This document shows, in pieces, positions 1 through 9,333 of a stretch of 64,000 bases of DNA. The notes under the pieces were generated by a model. The model was given only the letters and a program-made list of their open reading frames with translations. It made no database searches and was not told the origin of the DNA. How positions within the stretch are numbered: position 1 is the first letter of the stretch; every line of letters begins with the position of its first letter. Location: assembly GCF_034259325.1 (NCBI RefSeq), contig NZ_JAXIVS010000002.1, positions 682,001-746,000 on the forward strand, given 5' to 3'. The DNA is from Hyalangium ruber. Lineage in GTDB: Bacteria; Myxococcota; Myxococcia; Myxococcales; Myxococcaceae. A program made the translations under genes and the position numbers.

Positions 1-229
1 CATCCCCGTGCTCCTTACGCGATGAGCGGGACAGCTCCGGACAAAGGACGGCCCCGAATGAATGGGTGGGTGCGGGGCCGCGCACGGTGTCTCTGAAGCG
101 ACGTTCTCATTCTGCCCTGACAAGGACTCCTCTGACCAGAACAGCCACACCACTTGTGCAGTCCTTTCACCGGCAGAGAGCTTCGTGGTTTGTTCCGCAC
201 CCCACACCTGAAGTGAAAGGACGCACCCC

Positions 230-760
230 ATGTCCGAGCCGTTCCTTGGTGAGATCCGGATTTTCGCAGGCAACTTCGCCCCCCGCGGCTGGGCGTTCTG
301 CGAGGGACAGTTGCTGTCCATCGCCCAGAACACCGCCCTCTTCTCGATCCTGGGCACCACCTATGGAGGCAACGGGCAGACCACCTTCGCGCTGCCGGAT
401 CTGCGTGGGCGTGTCCCGATTCAGCCGGGCCAGGGCCCTGGGCTGTCGCCGCACACCCTGGGCGAGGCCGCCGGCCAGGAGACCGTCACGCTGATCAGCA
501 ACCAGATGCCGGCCCACACCCACCCGTTCGGCGCGCACAACGGCCAGGGCGATACCTTCTCCCCGGAGGGGGCCGTGAACGCGGCGGCGGTGGACTCGAC
601 GCAGCAGCCGCTGAACATCTACAGCACGCAGGTCAACACCGTCATGGGGCCGCAGAGCGTGGGCATCTCCGGCGGCAACCAGCCGCACCCCAACATGCAG
701 CCCTACCTCTGCTTGAACTTCATCATCGCGCTCGAGGGAATCTTCCCCTCGCGCGGCTGA
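230..760 (+). CDS. Tail-collar-domain protein, microcystin-dependent (MdpB) type
   Basis: The 176-residue protein opens with the hallmark of the phage tail collar family: a start near FLGEIRIFAGNFAPRGWAFC, the GQLLSI strand, a TTYGGNG turn and an LPDLRGRVPI strand (residues about 5-65). The C-terminal half is rich in Asn, Gln and Gly and ends in PYLCLNFIIALEG, a typical terminal strand. Free-standing copies occur widely in bacteria, where their function is poorly known and they are not evidence of a prophage. The ATG is preceded by AAGGAC at suitable spacing. No other tail gene is nearby; the next gene is convergent. Family call is firm; role is unknown. Confidence 0.9.
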   Translation: MSEPFLGEIRIFAGNFAPRGWAFCEGQLLSIAQNTALFSILGTTYGGNGQTTFALPDLRGRVPIQPGQGPGLSPHTLGEAAGQETVTLISNQMPAHTHPFGAHNGQGDTFSPEGAVNAAAVDSTQQPLNIYSTQVNTVMGPQSVGISGGNQPHPNMQPYLCLNFIIALEGIFPSRG

Positions 761-761
761 G

Positions 762-1217
762 TCAACCGTTGGCGGGTGGAGGCGGGCTCACGGCGGGCTC
801 GCCTCCAGCAGTCGCCGGCGCGAAGGTGCGCCGGTAGTACGGCCAGGCGTCATACAGGTAGAGCGAGAACGGCACCCACCAGATGAAGTCGTTGGTGAGG
901 CAGAGCACGAGCGTGGCTGGGGGCCACTCGCCCTGGAGGATGAGGACGCCCAGCCCCAGTGGGCCGAGCACCTTGCCGAGCAGCCCCACCGCCGCCAGCA
1001 GGAAGCCGTGCTCCGGGCGGCGAGCCACCTCGGCGTAGACGATGCCGTACACGCCGATGACCATGCCCAGGCAGGCGAAGATGGGAGCGTGGTTGAGCGG
1101 CGGCATCCGCGCGAAGCGGAACAGCCACTGCGGATCCACCGAGGAGTACAAGCCCCACAGTACGTTGTAGCCCGCGGCGGCCAGGAACACCGCGCGGTGC
1201 AGCGAGCGCCGCTTCAT
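762..1217 (-). CDS. Small multi-pass membrane protein of unknown function
   Basis: A 151-residue protein with about four hydrophobic segments (near residues 10-25, 40-60, 75-95 and 105-125) and a short Pro-rich C-terminus (SPPPPANG). It begins MKRRSLHRAVFLAAAGYN and contains ND-FIWW-PF, a pattern seen in small integral membrane proteins of unknown role. A TTG three codons upstream (1226) is an alternative start; neither start has a strong ribosome binding site. It ends one base after the collar gene on the opposite strand, so the two are convergent. I do not recognise a function. Confidence 0.7.
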   Translation of the reverse strand: MKRRSLHRAVFLAAAGYNVLWGLYSSVDPQWLFRFARMPPLNHAPIFACLGMVIGVYGIVYAEVARRPEHGFLLAAVGLLGKVLGPLGLGVLILQGEWPPATLVLCLTNDFIWWVPFSLYLYDAWPYYRRTFAPATAGGEPAVSPPPPANG

Positions 1218-1251
1218 GGCGGACAAGCATAGCCGAGCTATCGTGGGTCAC

Positions 1252-1462
1252 ATGAGGCGCCTGAGCCTTGCGCTCATCCTGGGTGTACACGTCCTGCTGG
1301 GAGGAGGCACAGGCTGCGCGCAAGCAAAAGCAGGAGTGCATCAGGTACTACGTTGACTGTCAGAACAAGGGATGGACGGGCAACTGCCACGACTGCATCC
1401 GGCGTTGCGAAGGGCAGCAGGAATGGCCGTTCTCCCTCTGTGCGCCGTCCGAGAAAAGGTAA
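1252..1462 (+). pseudogene. Frameshifted small Cys-rich lipoprotein, Sit-toxin-like context
   Basis: The open frame at 1252 encodes a signal peptide, MRRLSLALILGVHVLLGGG followed by TGC, but stops at 1354-1356. The frame one base later carries a conserved-looking Cys-rich module, with CIRYYVDC, WTGNCHDCIRRCEG and EWPFSLC, and stops at 1462. Joining them needs a one-base shift somewhere around 1300-1325, giving a lipoprotein of about 69 residues. The stop lies four bases before the DUSAM gene ATG, as in an operon. From memory, this Cys-rich tail occurs in small myxobacterial lipoproteins next to DUSAM genes. It may be a genuine pseudogene, a programmed shift or a sequencing error. Confidence 0.55.
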
Positions 1463-1466
1463 AGCG

Positions 1467-1859
1467 ATGGAGCCCCGGGACGCGAACCTCGACTCGCTCT
1501 GGAATCAACTCTGGGAACTGGAGCACCGGTTTCAACAGGGACACGCCCTGGAACTCACCGACGAGCTTCTCGACCTTCTCCGGCGCGCCGCCCCAACGGT
1601 GGACATCCGCGAGCACGAGGTCGTCGCTGCCTTCTCCAGGGTGGAAAGCACCACCGACCTGCTGCGGAACATCCGAGCGCGCATTCGTGACGGCTCGCGC
1701 CGACTGGGCAATGCGTTGCACCGGATGTACCGCCTCCAGGAAAAGGGGGACCTCGATGGAGCACGTCAGCAGATGCGCGACGTGCTCGCGGTGGAGGTTG
1801 TCCCGCTGTACCGGAAGATCGCCCAGGGAGAGCTCGAAAAGATGAACGAGCGGGCCTAG
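1467..1859 (+). CDS. DUSAM domain-containing protein
   Basis: A 130-residue soluble helical protein. It carries the DUSAM signature (a domain described as specific to Stigmatella and Myxococcus relatives): an N-terminal LDSLWNQLWELEHRF segment, LLRRAAP in the middle, RIRDGSRRL-NALHRMYRL, then GDLDGARQQMRDVLAVEVVP and a C-terminal YRKIAQGELEKM helix. The ATG at 1467 was chosen because it begins four bases after the upstream lipoprotein frame and has a purine-rich GAGAAAAGG ahead of it; a longer frame upstream is overlap noise. Molecular function is unknown. Being coupled to a toxin-like lipoprotein suggests, as inference, an immunity or partner role. Confidence 0.9.
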   Translation: MEPRDANLDSLWNQLWELEHRFQQGHALELTDELLDLLRRAAPTVDIREHEVVAAFSRVESTTDLLRNIRARIRDGSRRLGNALHRMYRLQEKGDLDGARQQMRDVLAVEVVPLYRKIAQGELEKMNERA

Positions 1860-2401
1860 CCCTCTTCTGAGGGGTAGGACGTGGCGTGCCACTTCTTCCC
1901 ATCGAAGAGATAGACCCACGTGGCGTTCCCCTCGCCCCAATCGACCAGCCCTTGCCGCTTCGTCGCGGGCACACCGTAAGGGCCGGGCTTGCGGCGCGGG
2001 GGATAGAGTTGCAGGCAGCTCACCTCTCGCGGGAGCGCCCCGACCTCTCGCACCTGCCCGCCACGAGTGAAGATCACCCGCACGGGCACGGACTGGTTGC
2101 ACGAGAAGCCCTTACCCGGGAACGCGTAGTCCGGCTCGCCGTCCTTATCGAAGTCTCCCTTGATGCATGGAGACCCACTCGTCGGGAGCAGGCTCTGATC
2201 CACTCCAATCTCTGCGAGCGCGGTCGCCGCCGTGCCAGGGTTCCCCACGCAGAGGCACTCGCGATCCTTCACCGGATCACAGCCCGACTCCTTATAGGAG
2301 AACTTCACAGGCGGCTGCTGAGGCTTGGCAGAAGACGTCTCAGGCGTGCCACCCAAGGCAACCAGCGGCAGAGTCCACAACATCCAGCGCACATCCATCA
2401 C
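1856..2401 (-). CDS. Secreted hypothetical protein
   Basis: About 180 residues with an N-terminal hydrophobic segment (WMLWTLPLVALGG) that reads as a signal peptide, then a Pro/Ser linker. Two Cys-containing stretches follow (GCDPVKDRECLCVGNPG and SPCIKGDFDKDGEPDYAF); the DFDKDGEPDYAF segment resembles a Ca-binding FG-GAP-like loop. The C-terminus has YLFDGKKWHATSYP. A GTG at 2401 and an ATG at 2398 are both possible, with GGAGG about 9-12 bases upstream. It overlaps the DUSAM gene by four bases tail to tail and is divergent from the toxin gene at 2539. No family recognised. Confidence 0.7.
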   Translation of the reverse strand: MMDVRWMLWTLPLVALGGTPETSSAKPQQPPVKFSYKESGCDPVKDRECLCVGNPGTAATALAEIGVDQSLLPTSGSPCIKGDFDKDGEPDYAFPGKGFSCNQSVPVRVIFTRGGQVREVGALPREVSCLQLYPPRRKPGPYGVPATKRQGLVDWGEGNATWVYLFDGKKWHATSYPSEEG

Positions 2402-2538
2402 GTATCAGGTCCTCCGAAGACTTATGGGACCGTAGCAGGCGGCCATCCGAACGAAATGGAGCGCTGAGGGGAAGAACCGCCTTCCTCAGGAGATGCACAG
2501 CCCGAGTCGGCCAACACACCCGTGATAGTTTGGAGAGA

Positions 2539-3757
<1,219 letters not shown>

Positions 3758-3772
3758 CCCCTAAAAGTTCCG

Positions 3773-3810
3773 GGCCTCCGGACCACTCCCTCTCAAGTGA
3801 TCCGGAGGCC
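3773..3810. terminator. Bidirectional hairpin between convergent genes
   Basis: A perfect 10-base inverted repeat (GGCCTCCGGA at 3773-3782 and TCCGGAGGCC at 3801-3810), extended inwards after one mismatch by CACT/AGTG. It sits between the convergent immunity gene and protease gene. There is no clear T-run, so it would be an atypical terminator for either strand. Confidence 0.6.
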
Positions 3811-3850
3811 TCGGCCCCATTCGGGTACTGCCTATGGGGGATTGGACTGC

Positions 3851-5764
3851 CTACGGAAGCGGCACGAGCTGATCCACCGCGGCGGTGCCCGTGTAGCTCG
3901 TCGGGCCATTCAGGAAGCCCTTGAGCTGGATGCGATAGGTACCCGCGGCCGGGTTGGGGATGGAGACCGCCTCACCCGCCGAAGTCCCCGCCGCGCTCGT
4001 GGCCACCAGGTTGCCGTTGGGCCCGTACACGTACATGTCCAGGTCGAACCCCGGGTTGCCCCAGTTCGTCGAGATGCGCAGGGCGCTCTTACCCGCCGGC
4101 ACCGTGAGCGTGTGGTTGTGCTCGGCCGACACCAGCGTCAGGTCCAGCACCGGCAACCGCACGCTGGTGCTCACCGTCCCCGTCCAGCCCGGCAGCGGCG
4201 TAGTCGTCGTGGTGTAGCGCGTGCCCGCCGTCGAGGCCGCCGCCTTCACCGCCGCGTACGCATCCGCGTAGCCGGCGCCCGCCTCCCACTCCTCGCGCAG
4301 CCGGGTGGTGCCGTTCGCCTCCTGCACGTAGATGGGCTTCGCCGTGGACGTGAGCGCCGCCAGCACCCCGTCCATGTTCAGCGTCGGGTTGGCCTCCAGC
4401 ATCAGCGCCACCACGCCGCTCAGGTGCGGAGTCGCCATCGAGGTCCCCGAGAGCGCCGCGTAGAAGGGCTCCGGGTGCAGGCCGTCCAGGCCCAGGTACG
4501 GCGCGGCGACGGCGGGCAGCGCCGTGGTGGCGCGCGCGGCGACGATGTTCACGCCCGGCAGGGTGATGTCCGGGTGGTGGAGCGCGTCCCCCGGAATGCC
4601 GCGGCTGGAGAAGTCCACCAGCTCGCCCGGCGCGTCCTGCGAGAGCAGCGGGTTGGTCGCCCCCCGCGTGTCGCGCGAGGTGCCGGCCGCCACGGAAATC
4701 ACGCACGGCGAGGCGCTGTACGGGTTGAGCGTGTCGGCGCCCGGGCCGTCATTGCCGGCGGCGAAGGCGACGATCATCCCCGCGTCGTACGCGCGCTTGC
4801 TGGCGATGCTCACCGGGTCGAACGGCGCGAAGTGGCTGCCGCTGGTGCCCCAGGAGTTGGAGATGATGCGCACGTTGTGGGCCTCGCGCACGTCCGGATC
4901 CATCAGGTAGTCGAAGCCCTCGAGCGCGAAGAGGATGTTGATGGCATCGCCCACGCCCACGCCCACCAGCTTCGCGCCCGGCGCCACGCCCTTGTACAGC
5001 CCGTTGGAGCGCGCGCCCGAGCCGCCGATGGTGCTTGCCACGTGGGTGCCGTGGCCGCTGGTCAGGTCGCTGTTGGGCGTATCGATATAGAGCGCCCCGC
5101 CGATGCCCGTGCCCAGCACGTTGCCCACCACCTTCACGTTGGCCACCACGTTGGGGAAGTCCCCGTGCGTGCCGTCGATGCCCGAGTCGATGACGCCCAC
5201 GCCCACGCCCTGGCCCGTAACCTGGAAGGCGCTGCGCGCGGTGTCCGCGCGGATGTAGGTGTTGCTCACATCCAGGAAGTAGTGAAGCGGGCGGTTCTCG
5301 TAGATGGAGATGAGGCCCAGCGGCTGGAGCTGCTGCTTGAGGGTGTTGAGCAGGCTCGGGGTGATGGGCAGGGACACAGCCACCATGGGCAGTTCCTGGA
5401 GCGCCCCGAGGTTCTGCCCCAGCACCAGGCCCAGCGTGCCGGTGAGGGTGTTGAGGGCGGCCGGGAGGGCGGCGTCCTCATTGAAGGAGAGGATGAGGGT
5501 GCGCACCGAGCCGTCGGCCTGGAGGCCCGGATCCACCACGGCCTGCGTGAGGGCCGCCTGGGCCTGGGGGCTGGAGTAGAAGGCAGAGCAGGCGCTCTCG
5601 CTGGCCACGGGCGAGTTGACGATCTTCTTCTTCGCGTGGACGGCGGCCGAGGCGCGCGTGGCCGGGCTCGACGTGTCAGCGGCGGCCGGCTCCGAGGAGG
5701 GGCCTGCCCCACACCCCAGCAAGGTGGTGGTGACGACCAGGCCCAGCGACTTGAACCCCTTCAT
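3851..5764 (-). CDS. Lipid-anchored S8 subtilisin-like serine protease with PPC domain
   Basis: A 637-residue precursor. The signal peptide ends in the lipobox LLGC (Cys18). Residues about 85-180 look like an inhibitory propeptide region. The S8 catalytic domain shows Asp193 in GVIDSGIDG, His238 in SGHGTHVAS, the oxyanion Asn338 in AAGNDG and Ser442 in LSGTSMATPH. The last 100 residues (NPGFDLDMYVYGPNG, GTYRIQLKGF) match a bacterial pre-peptidase C-terminal (PPC) beta domain. The start ATG at 5764 follows a GGAGAG-type SD; the much longer upstream frame is not coding. Predicted to act at the cell surface or outside. It faces the permease gene divergently. Confidence 0.92.
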   Translation of the reverse strand: MKGFKSLGLVVTTTLLGCGAGPSSEPAAADTSSPATRASAAVHAKKKIVNSPVASESACSAFYSSPQAQAALTQAVVDPGLQADGSVRTLILSFNEDAALPAALNTLTGTLGLVLGQNLGALQELPMVAVSLPITPSLLNTLKQQLQPLGLISIYENRPLHYFLDVSNTYIRADTARSAFQVTGQGVGVGVIDSGIDGTHGDFPNVVANVKVVGNVLGTGIGGALYIDTPNSDLTSGHGTHVASTIGGSGARSNGLYKGVAPGAKLVGVGVGDAINILFALEGFDYLMDPDVREAHNVRIISNSWGTSGSHFAPFDPVSIASKRAYDAGMIVAFAAGNDGPGADTLNPYSASPCVISVAAGTSRDTRGATNPLLSQDAPGELVDFSSRGIPGDALHHPDITLPGVNIVAARATTALPAVAAPYLGLDGLHPEPFYAALSGTSMATPHLSGVVALMLEANPTLNMDGVLAALTSTAKPIYVQEANGTTRLREEWEAGAGYADAYAAVKAAASTAGTRYTTTTTPLPGWTGTVSTSVRLPVLDLTLVSAEHNHTLTVPAGKSALRISTNWGNPGFDLDMYVYGPNGNLVATSAAGTSAGEAVSIPNPAAGTYRIQLKGFLNGPTSYTGTAAVDQLVPLP

Positions 5765-6016
5765 GGACGGCTCTCCCTTCGGCGATGGCGCGGACCGCGC
5801 CCACATCCCTCCCTTGTCGCCAGGGATTTTTCGTGGATCTCGCTCAGGACGATTTTTCCGAACGCACGGTCTCTGTCCTGGAATCCAGGTCCAGGGTTGA
5901 GGGGTGGACGCTCCAAAGCGGGCAAGCAGCCAGAATCGAGGGGTACACGTTGCCGGACGGCCGGAGGCGACGCATCGCAGGGGGGCGGGGTGTCCCCGGG
6001 GCGGAGCGGAGCGAGC

Positions 6017-7090
6017 GTGGCGGCGGGCGGATCGACGAACTGGCAGCGGTCCCAGGTGACGCTCAAGACGGCGTTCACGGTGGGCTTCGCCGCGCTGGCG
6101 GTGGTGGTGGCCGCGGTACTGGTGGTGAAGACGCGGGTGGCCCTGACGCTCACGGGCATCGCCGCGCTGCTCGCGCTCTCGCTGGAGCATGGGGTGGCGC
6201 GGCTGGTGCGCGCCGGCTTGCGGCGGGGGCTGGCCATCCTGGTGGTGATGGGGACGGTGGTGGTGCTGATGGCGGGGCTGGGGCTGCTGGTGATTCCGGC
6301 GGCCATCACCCAGGGCGAGGCGCTGCTAACGCAATTTCCGACGCTGCTGGAGCAGATCCGCTCGCTGCGGCTGTTCCGGCTGTTGAGCGCGCACTTCGAC
6401 ACGCTGGCGCAGTTGGGCCAGGAGAACCCCGCGGCGCGCTCCTCGGGGATGCTGGCGATGCCGCCGCTGCTGCGCGCCATCGGCGGGGCCGTGAGCCTGG
6501 CGGGCGCGGCCCTCACCGTGTTCTTCCTGGTGGTGTTCATGCTGGTGTTCGGCGGAGGCCTGCTGCGACGGGTGCTGGCGCAGGTGCCCTCCGAGCACCG
6601 GGCGCGCTACGAGCGGGTGCTGCGCAAGGTGTACGACGCCACGGGCGGCTACCTGTCGGGGCTCACGCTCATCTGCTCGGTGAACGCCACGCTGACGACG
6701 ACGGTGCTCGCGCTGCTGGGGCTGCCGTTCTTCCTTCCGCTGGGCATCGCCAGCGGCTTCTCGAGCATGGTGCCCTACGCGGGGCCCGTGGTGGCCGGGG
6801 GCTTCATCACCCTGCTGACCCTGGTGACGGCCGGGTGGTGGCAGGCCTCGGTGGTGTTCATCTACTTCATCCTCTACGGCCAGCTGGAGGGCAACGTCAT
6901 CGCCCCGCTGGTGTTCCGCCGCACGGTCCATGTCAACCCGCTGCTCACGCTGCTGGCGGTGCTGTTCTGCGCGGAGCTGGCGGGCATCGTCGGCGCCGTG
7001 GTCGCGGTGCCGGTGGTGGCCACGGTGCAGATCATCATCCGCGAGCTGCTCCTGCTCCGGCAGGAGCGCCGCGCCGCCGTGATGCCTTGA
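6017..7090 (+). CDS. AI-2E family transporter (permease)
   Basis: About 357 residues with some eight hydrophobic segments. The family pattern is clear: an N-terminal TM pair, a long amphipathic region (about residues 105-175), then GGYLSGLTLICSVNATLTTTVLALLGLPF, a YAGPVVAGGF segment and the conserved IYFILYGQLEGNVIAPLVFRR loop before the last helices. The GTG at 6017 has GGAGCGGAG just upstream; a GTG at 6056 (344 residues) is possible. Named for E. coli TqsA, but most members have other or unknown substrates. It ends ten bases from the convergent bioA gene. Confidence 0.85.
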   Translation: MAAGGSTNWQRSQVTLKTAFTVGFAALAVVVAAVLVVKTRVALTLTGIAALLALSLEHGVARLVRAGLRRGLAILVVMGTVVVLMAGLGLLVIPAAITQGEALLTQFPTLLEQIRSLRLFRLLSAHFDTLAQLGQENPAARSSGMLAMPPLLRAIGGAVSLAGAALTVFFLVVFMLVFGGGLLRRVLAQVPSEHRARYERVLRKVYDATGGYLSGLTLICSVNATLTTTVLALLGLPFFLPLGIASGFSSMVPYAGPVVAGGFITLLTLVTAGWWQASVVFIYFILYGQLEGNVIAPLVFRRTVHVNPLLTLLAVLFCAELAGIVGAVVAVPVVATVQIIIRELLLLRQERRAAVMP

Positions 7091-7100
7091 ACCGGGTGCG

Positions 7101-8432
7101 TCAGCCGGCGGCCACCTCGCGCAGACACGCCTCCACCCCGTGGAGCAGCTCGTCCAGGGCCGCGTCCGGGATGTTCAGCGCGGGGGAGATGTAGACCGTG
7201 TCGCCCAACGGCCGCAGGTAGAGGCCCCGCCGCCGCGCCGCCTCGTATACGCGCCAGCCCCCGTTGGCCAGGTACCCGCCACCACCGAGGTCCACCGCGC
7301 CCACCATGCCAAGTGCCCGGGGCCGCACCACGCCCGGTATCGTGGCCGCCATCCGCTCGAAGGCCGCCTTCACCCGAGGCGCCTTGCGCGCCACCTGCCC
7401 CGGCACGTCCTCGTCCCGGTACACCGCCAGCACCTCGCGCGCCACCGCCGCTCCCAGCGGGTTCCCGCAGTACGAATGCCCGTAGTACAGCGCCCGATCC
7501 TTCGCGCCCAGGAAGCCCGAGAACACCCGCTCCGTCGCCAGCGTCGCCCCGAAGGGGAGCAGCCCTCCGCTCAGCGCCTTGGCCAGGCACAGCATGTCCG
7601 GCACCACGCCGGCCAGGTCACACGCGAAGCGCGCCCCGGTGCGCTCCAGCCCCGTGAACACCTCGTCCGCGATGAGGAACGTGTCCACCGCCCGCGTCGC
7701 CTCGCGCACCGCCCGCACGAACTCGGGCGCGTACACCTGCATCCCCGCAGCACCCTGTAGCACCGGCTCGAGGATGACGCCCGCCACCGTGTCCCCGTGC
7801 TCGCGCAGCACCTGCTCCACCGCCGCGAACGCCCGCTCCCACCCACCCTCCTCCGCCGGCGACGGCGCATGCACCACGTCGAAGAGCAGCGGCCCGAACA
7901 CGTCCCGGAACGCTGGCACCCCGCCCACGCTCGTGGCCCCCAGCGTCTCCCCGTGGAACGCTCCCGACAGCGTCACGAAGCGCGTGCGCTGGGGCCTCCC
8001 GTTCTGCGCCCAGTACTGCGCGGCCATCTTGATGGCCACCTCCACCGCCGTGCTCCCATTGTCCGAATAGAAGACCCGCGTCAGCCGCTGATCCGCTGCA
8101 ATCCCGGCCGCTTGCGCCCCCGGAGCCAACGCCACCAGCTCCGCGGCCAGCCGAGAGGCCGGCTCGTGGGTGATGCCCGCCAGGGCCGTGTGCGCCAGCG
8201 ACGCGGCCTGATCCACCAGCGCCCGCACCAGCCGGGGGTGCCGATGACCCAGTGTGGACACCCACCACGAGCCGTTGGCGTCCAGGTAACGCGTCCCGTC
8301 CGCATCCTCCAGGTAGGGTCCCTCGGCCCTGACCACCACCAGGGGGTCGGTCCGAGCGATGTAGGCCTCCATCGCCGTGTAGGGGTGCCATACGTGCCGC
8401 TTGTCCAGCGTGACGACGTCCGCTCGCTCCAC
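7101..8432 (-). CDS. bioA: Adenosylmethionine-8-amino-7-oxononanoate aminotransferase (BioA)
   Basis: A 443-residue class-III PLP aminotransferase that makes 7,8-diaminopelargonate from KAPA using S-adenosylmethionine, in biotin synthesis. BioA hallmarks are HVWHPYTAM near the N-terminus, NGSWWVSTLGHRHP, SDNGSTAVEVAIKMA, the PLP-contact region LIADEVFTG, and the Schiff-base Lys in LCLAKALSGG. The GTG at 8432 is preferred because GGAGGAA lies seven bases upstream; an in-frame ATG at 8525 would add a Pro/Arg-rich tail unlike the family. No other biotin gene is in the window, so the pathway is dispersed. Convergent with the permease. Confidence 0.93.
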   Translation of the reverse strand: MERADVVTLDKRHVWHPYTAMEAYIARTDPLVVVRAEGPYLEDADGTRYLDANGSWWVSTLGHRHPRLVRALVDQAASLAHTALAGITHEPASRLAAELVALAPGAQAAGIAADQRLTRVFYSDNGSTAVEVAIKMAAQYWAQNGRPQRTRFVTLSGAFHGETLGATSVGGVPAFRDVFGPLLFDVVHAPSPAEEGGWERAFAAVEQVLREHGDTVAGVILEPVLQGAAGMQVYAPEFVRAVREATRAVDTFLIADEVFTGLERTGARFACDLAGVVPDMLCLAKALSGGLLPFGATLATERVFSGFLGAKDRALYYGHSYCGNPLGAAVAREVLAVYRDEDVPGQVARKAPRVKAAFERMAATIPGVVRPRALGMVGAVDLGGGGYLANGGWRVYEAARRRGLYLRPLGDTVYISPALNIPDAALDELLHGVEACLREVAAG

Positions 8433-8631
8433 GGGCGTGTTCCTCCGGGAAGTACCCTCTCGGGCAGGTCGCGGCAGGCTTCCTGCGCGCCGGGGCGTTC
8501 TGCCTGGGCTGTAGCCCGCTCGCAACCCGTTACCGCCGCCAGGTTCTTTTCAGCCCCATACGTTGGGTCTATCCCTCCCGTGGGCCCTTCGTGGAATAAT
8601 GTTCCTTCGTGCCACAGGAGTCTGTGTCCCT

Positions 8632-9261
8632 ATGATCCAGCCGAACTCACCGGCGCCCTCGACCCCCGAAGCTGGGGAAGCCGAATACGAGCGGCGCATC
8701 GCCCTGGCCACCGCGACGGACACCTCGCGCGGCCTGTTCTTCAACGGCACGCTCAGCGCGGTGAAGAACTTCGGCGGCGAGAATGCCCTGCGTCAGTGCT
8801 ACGAGCTGCTGAAGGACAAGCGCTTCGAGCGCCGCTTCATCGACTTCTCCAGCTACCCCACCTCCGACTTCCTGCGGCTCTTGCACGCCGCCTCGAAGGT
8901 CCTCGGCGCCCACCTGGGCGCGCCCTCGGACACCCAGCGCTGGATCGGCCGGCAGACCACCAGCGACTTCCTTAGCTCCATGGCGGGCAAGACGCTGCTG
9001 CTGCTTTCGGGCAACTCGCCCAAGCGCGCCCTCAACAACCTGCCCTCCGGCTACCGCTCCTCGGTGAGCTACGGCGACCGCATCGTGACGATGAACGGCG
9101 ACTTCGCCGCCCGCGTCTCCTATCGCCGCGACCTCATGCCGCCGCTGCACAACGAGGGCGTGTTGCTGGGCGTGCTCGAGTCCGTCAACGCCCGCAACGC
9201 CCGGGTGCGCACCCAGGTGCTGGGGTTGATGGACTACGACTACGAGCTGACCTGGGAATAG
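8632..9261 (+). CDS. DUF2378 family protein (TIGR02265)
   Basis: About 209 residues of the Myxococcales-restricted DUF2378 family. Recognisable parts are TSRGLFFNGTLSAVKNFGG, RRFIDFSSYPTSDFLRLL, the central ASKVLGAHLG, then SGNSPKRALNNLPSGYRSSVSYG and the C-terminal LGVLESVNARNARV-TQVLGLMDYDYELTW. Function is unknown; some members have been suggested to be signalling proteins, which I cannot judge here. ATG 8632 has AGGAG 12 bases upstream; ATG 8599 is the alternative. Followed by the FemAB-like gene on the same strand after 72 bases. Confidence 0.88.
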   Translation: MIQPNSPAPSTPEAGEAEYERRIALATATDTSRGLFFNGTLSAVKNFGGENALRQCYELLKDKRFERRFIDFSSYPTSDFLRLLHAASKVLGAHLGAPSDTQRWIGRQTTSDFLSSMAGKTLLLLSGNSPKRALNNLPSGYRSSVSYGDRIVTMNGDFAARVSYRRDLMPPLHNEGVLLGVLESVNARNARVRTQVLGLMDYDYELTWE

Positions 9262-9333
9262 CCGCCCGCTGCCTCGGCTCCTTTCAGACGGGCAAGCCAG
9301 CACTCGCGCACGGGGCGCGTTAGAACTGTCCCC

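Noticed and set aside
230-760. Tail-collar protein as a sign of a prophage or contractile injection system
   Set aside because: No capsid, sheath, baseplate, integrase or holin gene is adjacent; free-standing MdpB-like genes are common in bacterial chromosomes.
3797-7090. A very long plus-strand frame (over 1000 codons) ending in the AI-2E permease
   Set aside because: Only the last 350 codons look like a protein family; the upstream part is antisense to the subtilisin gene and Arg-rich.
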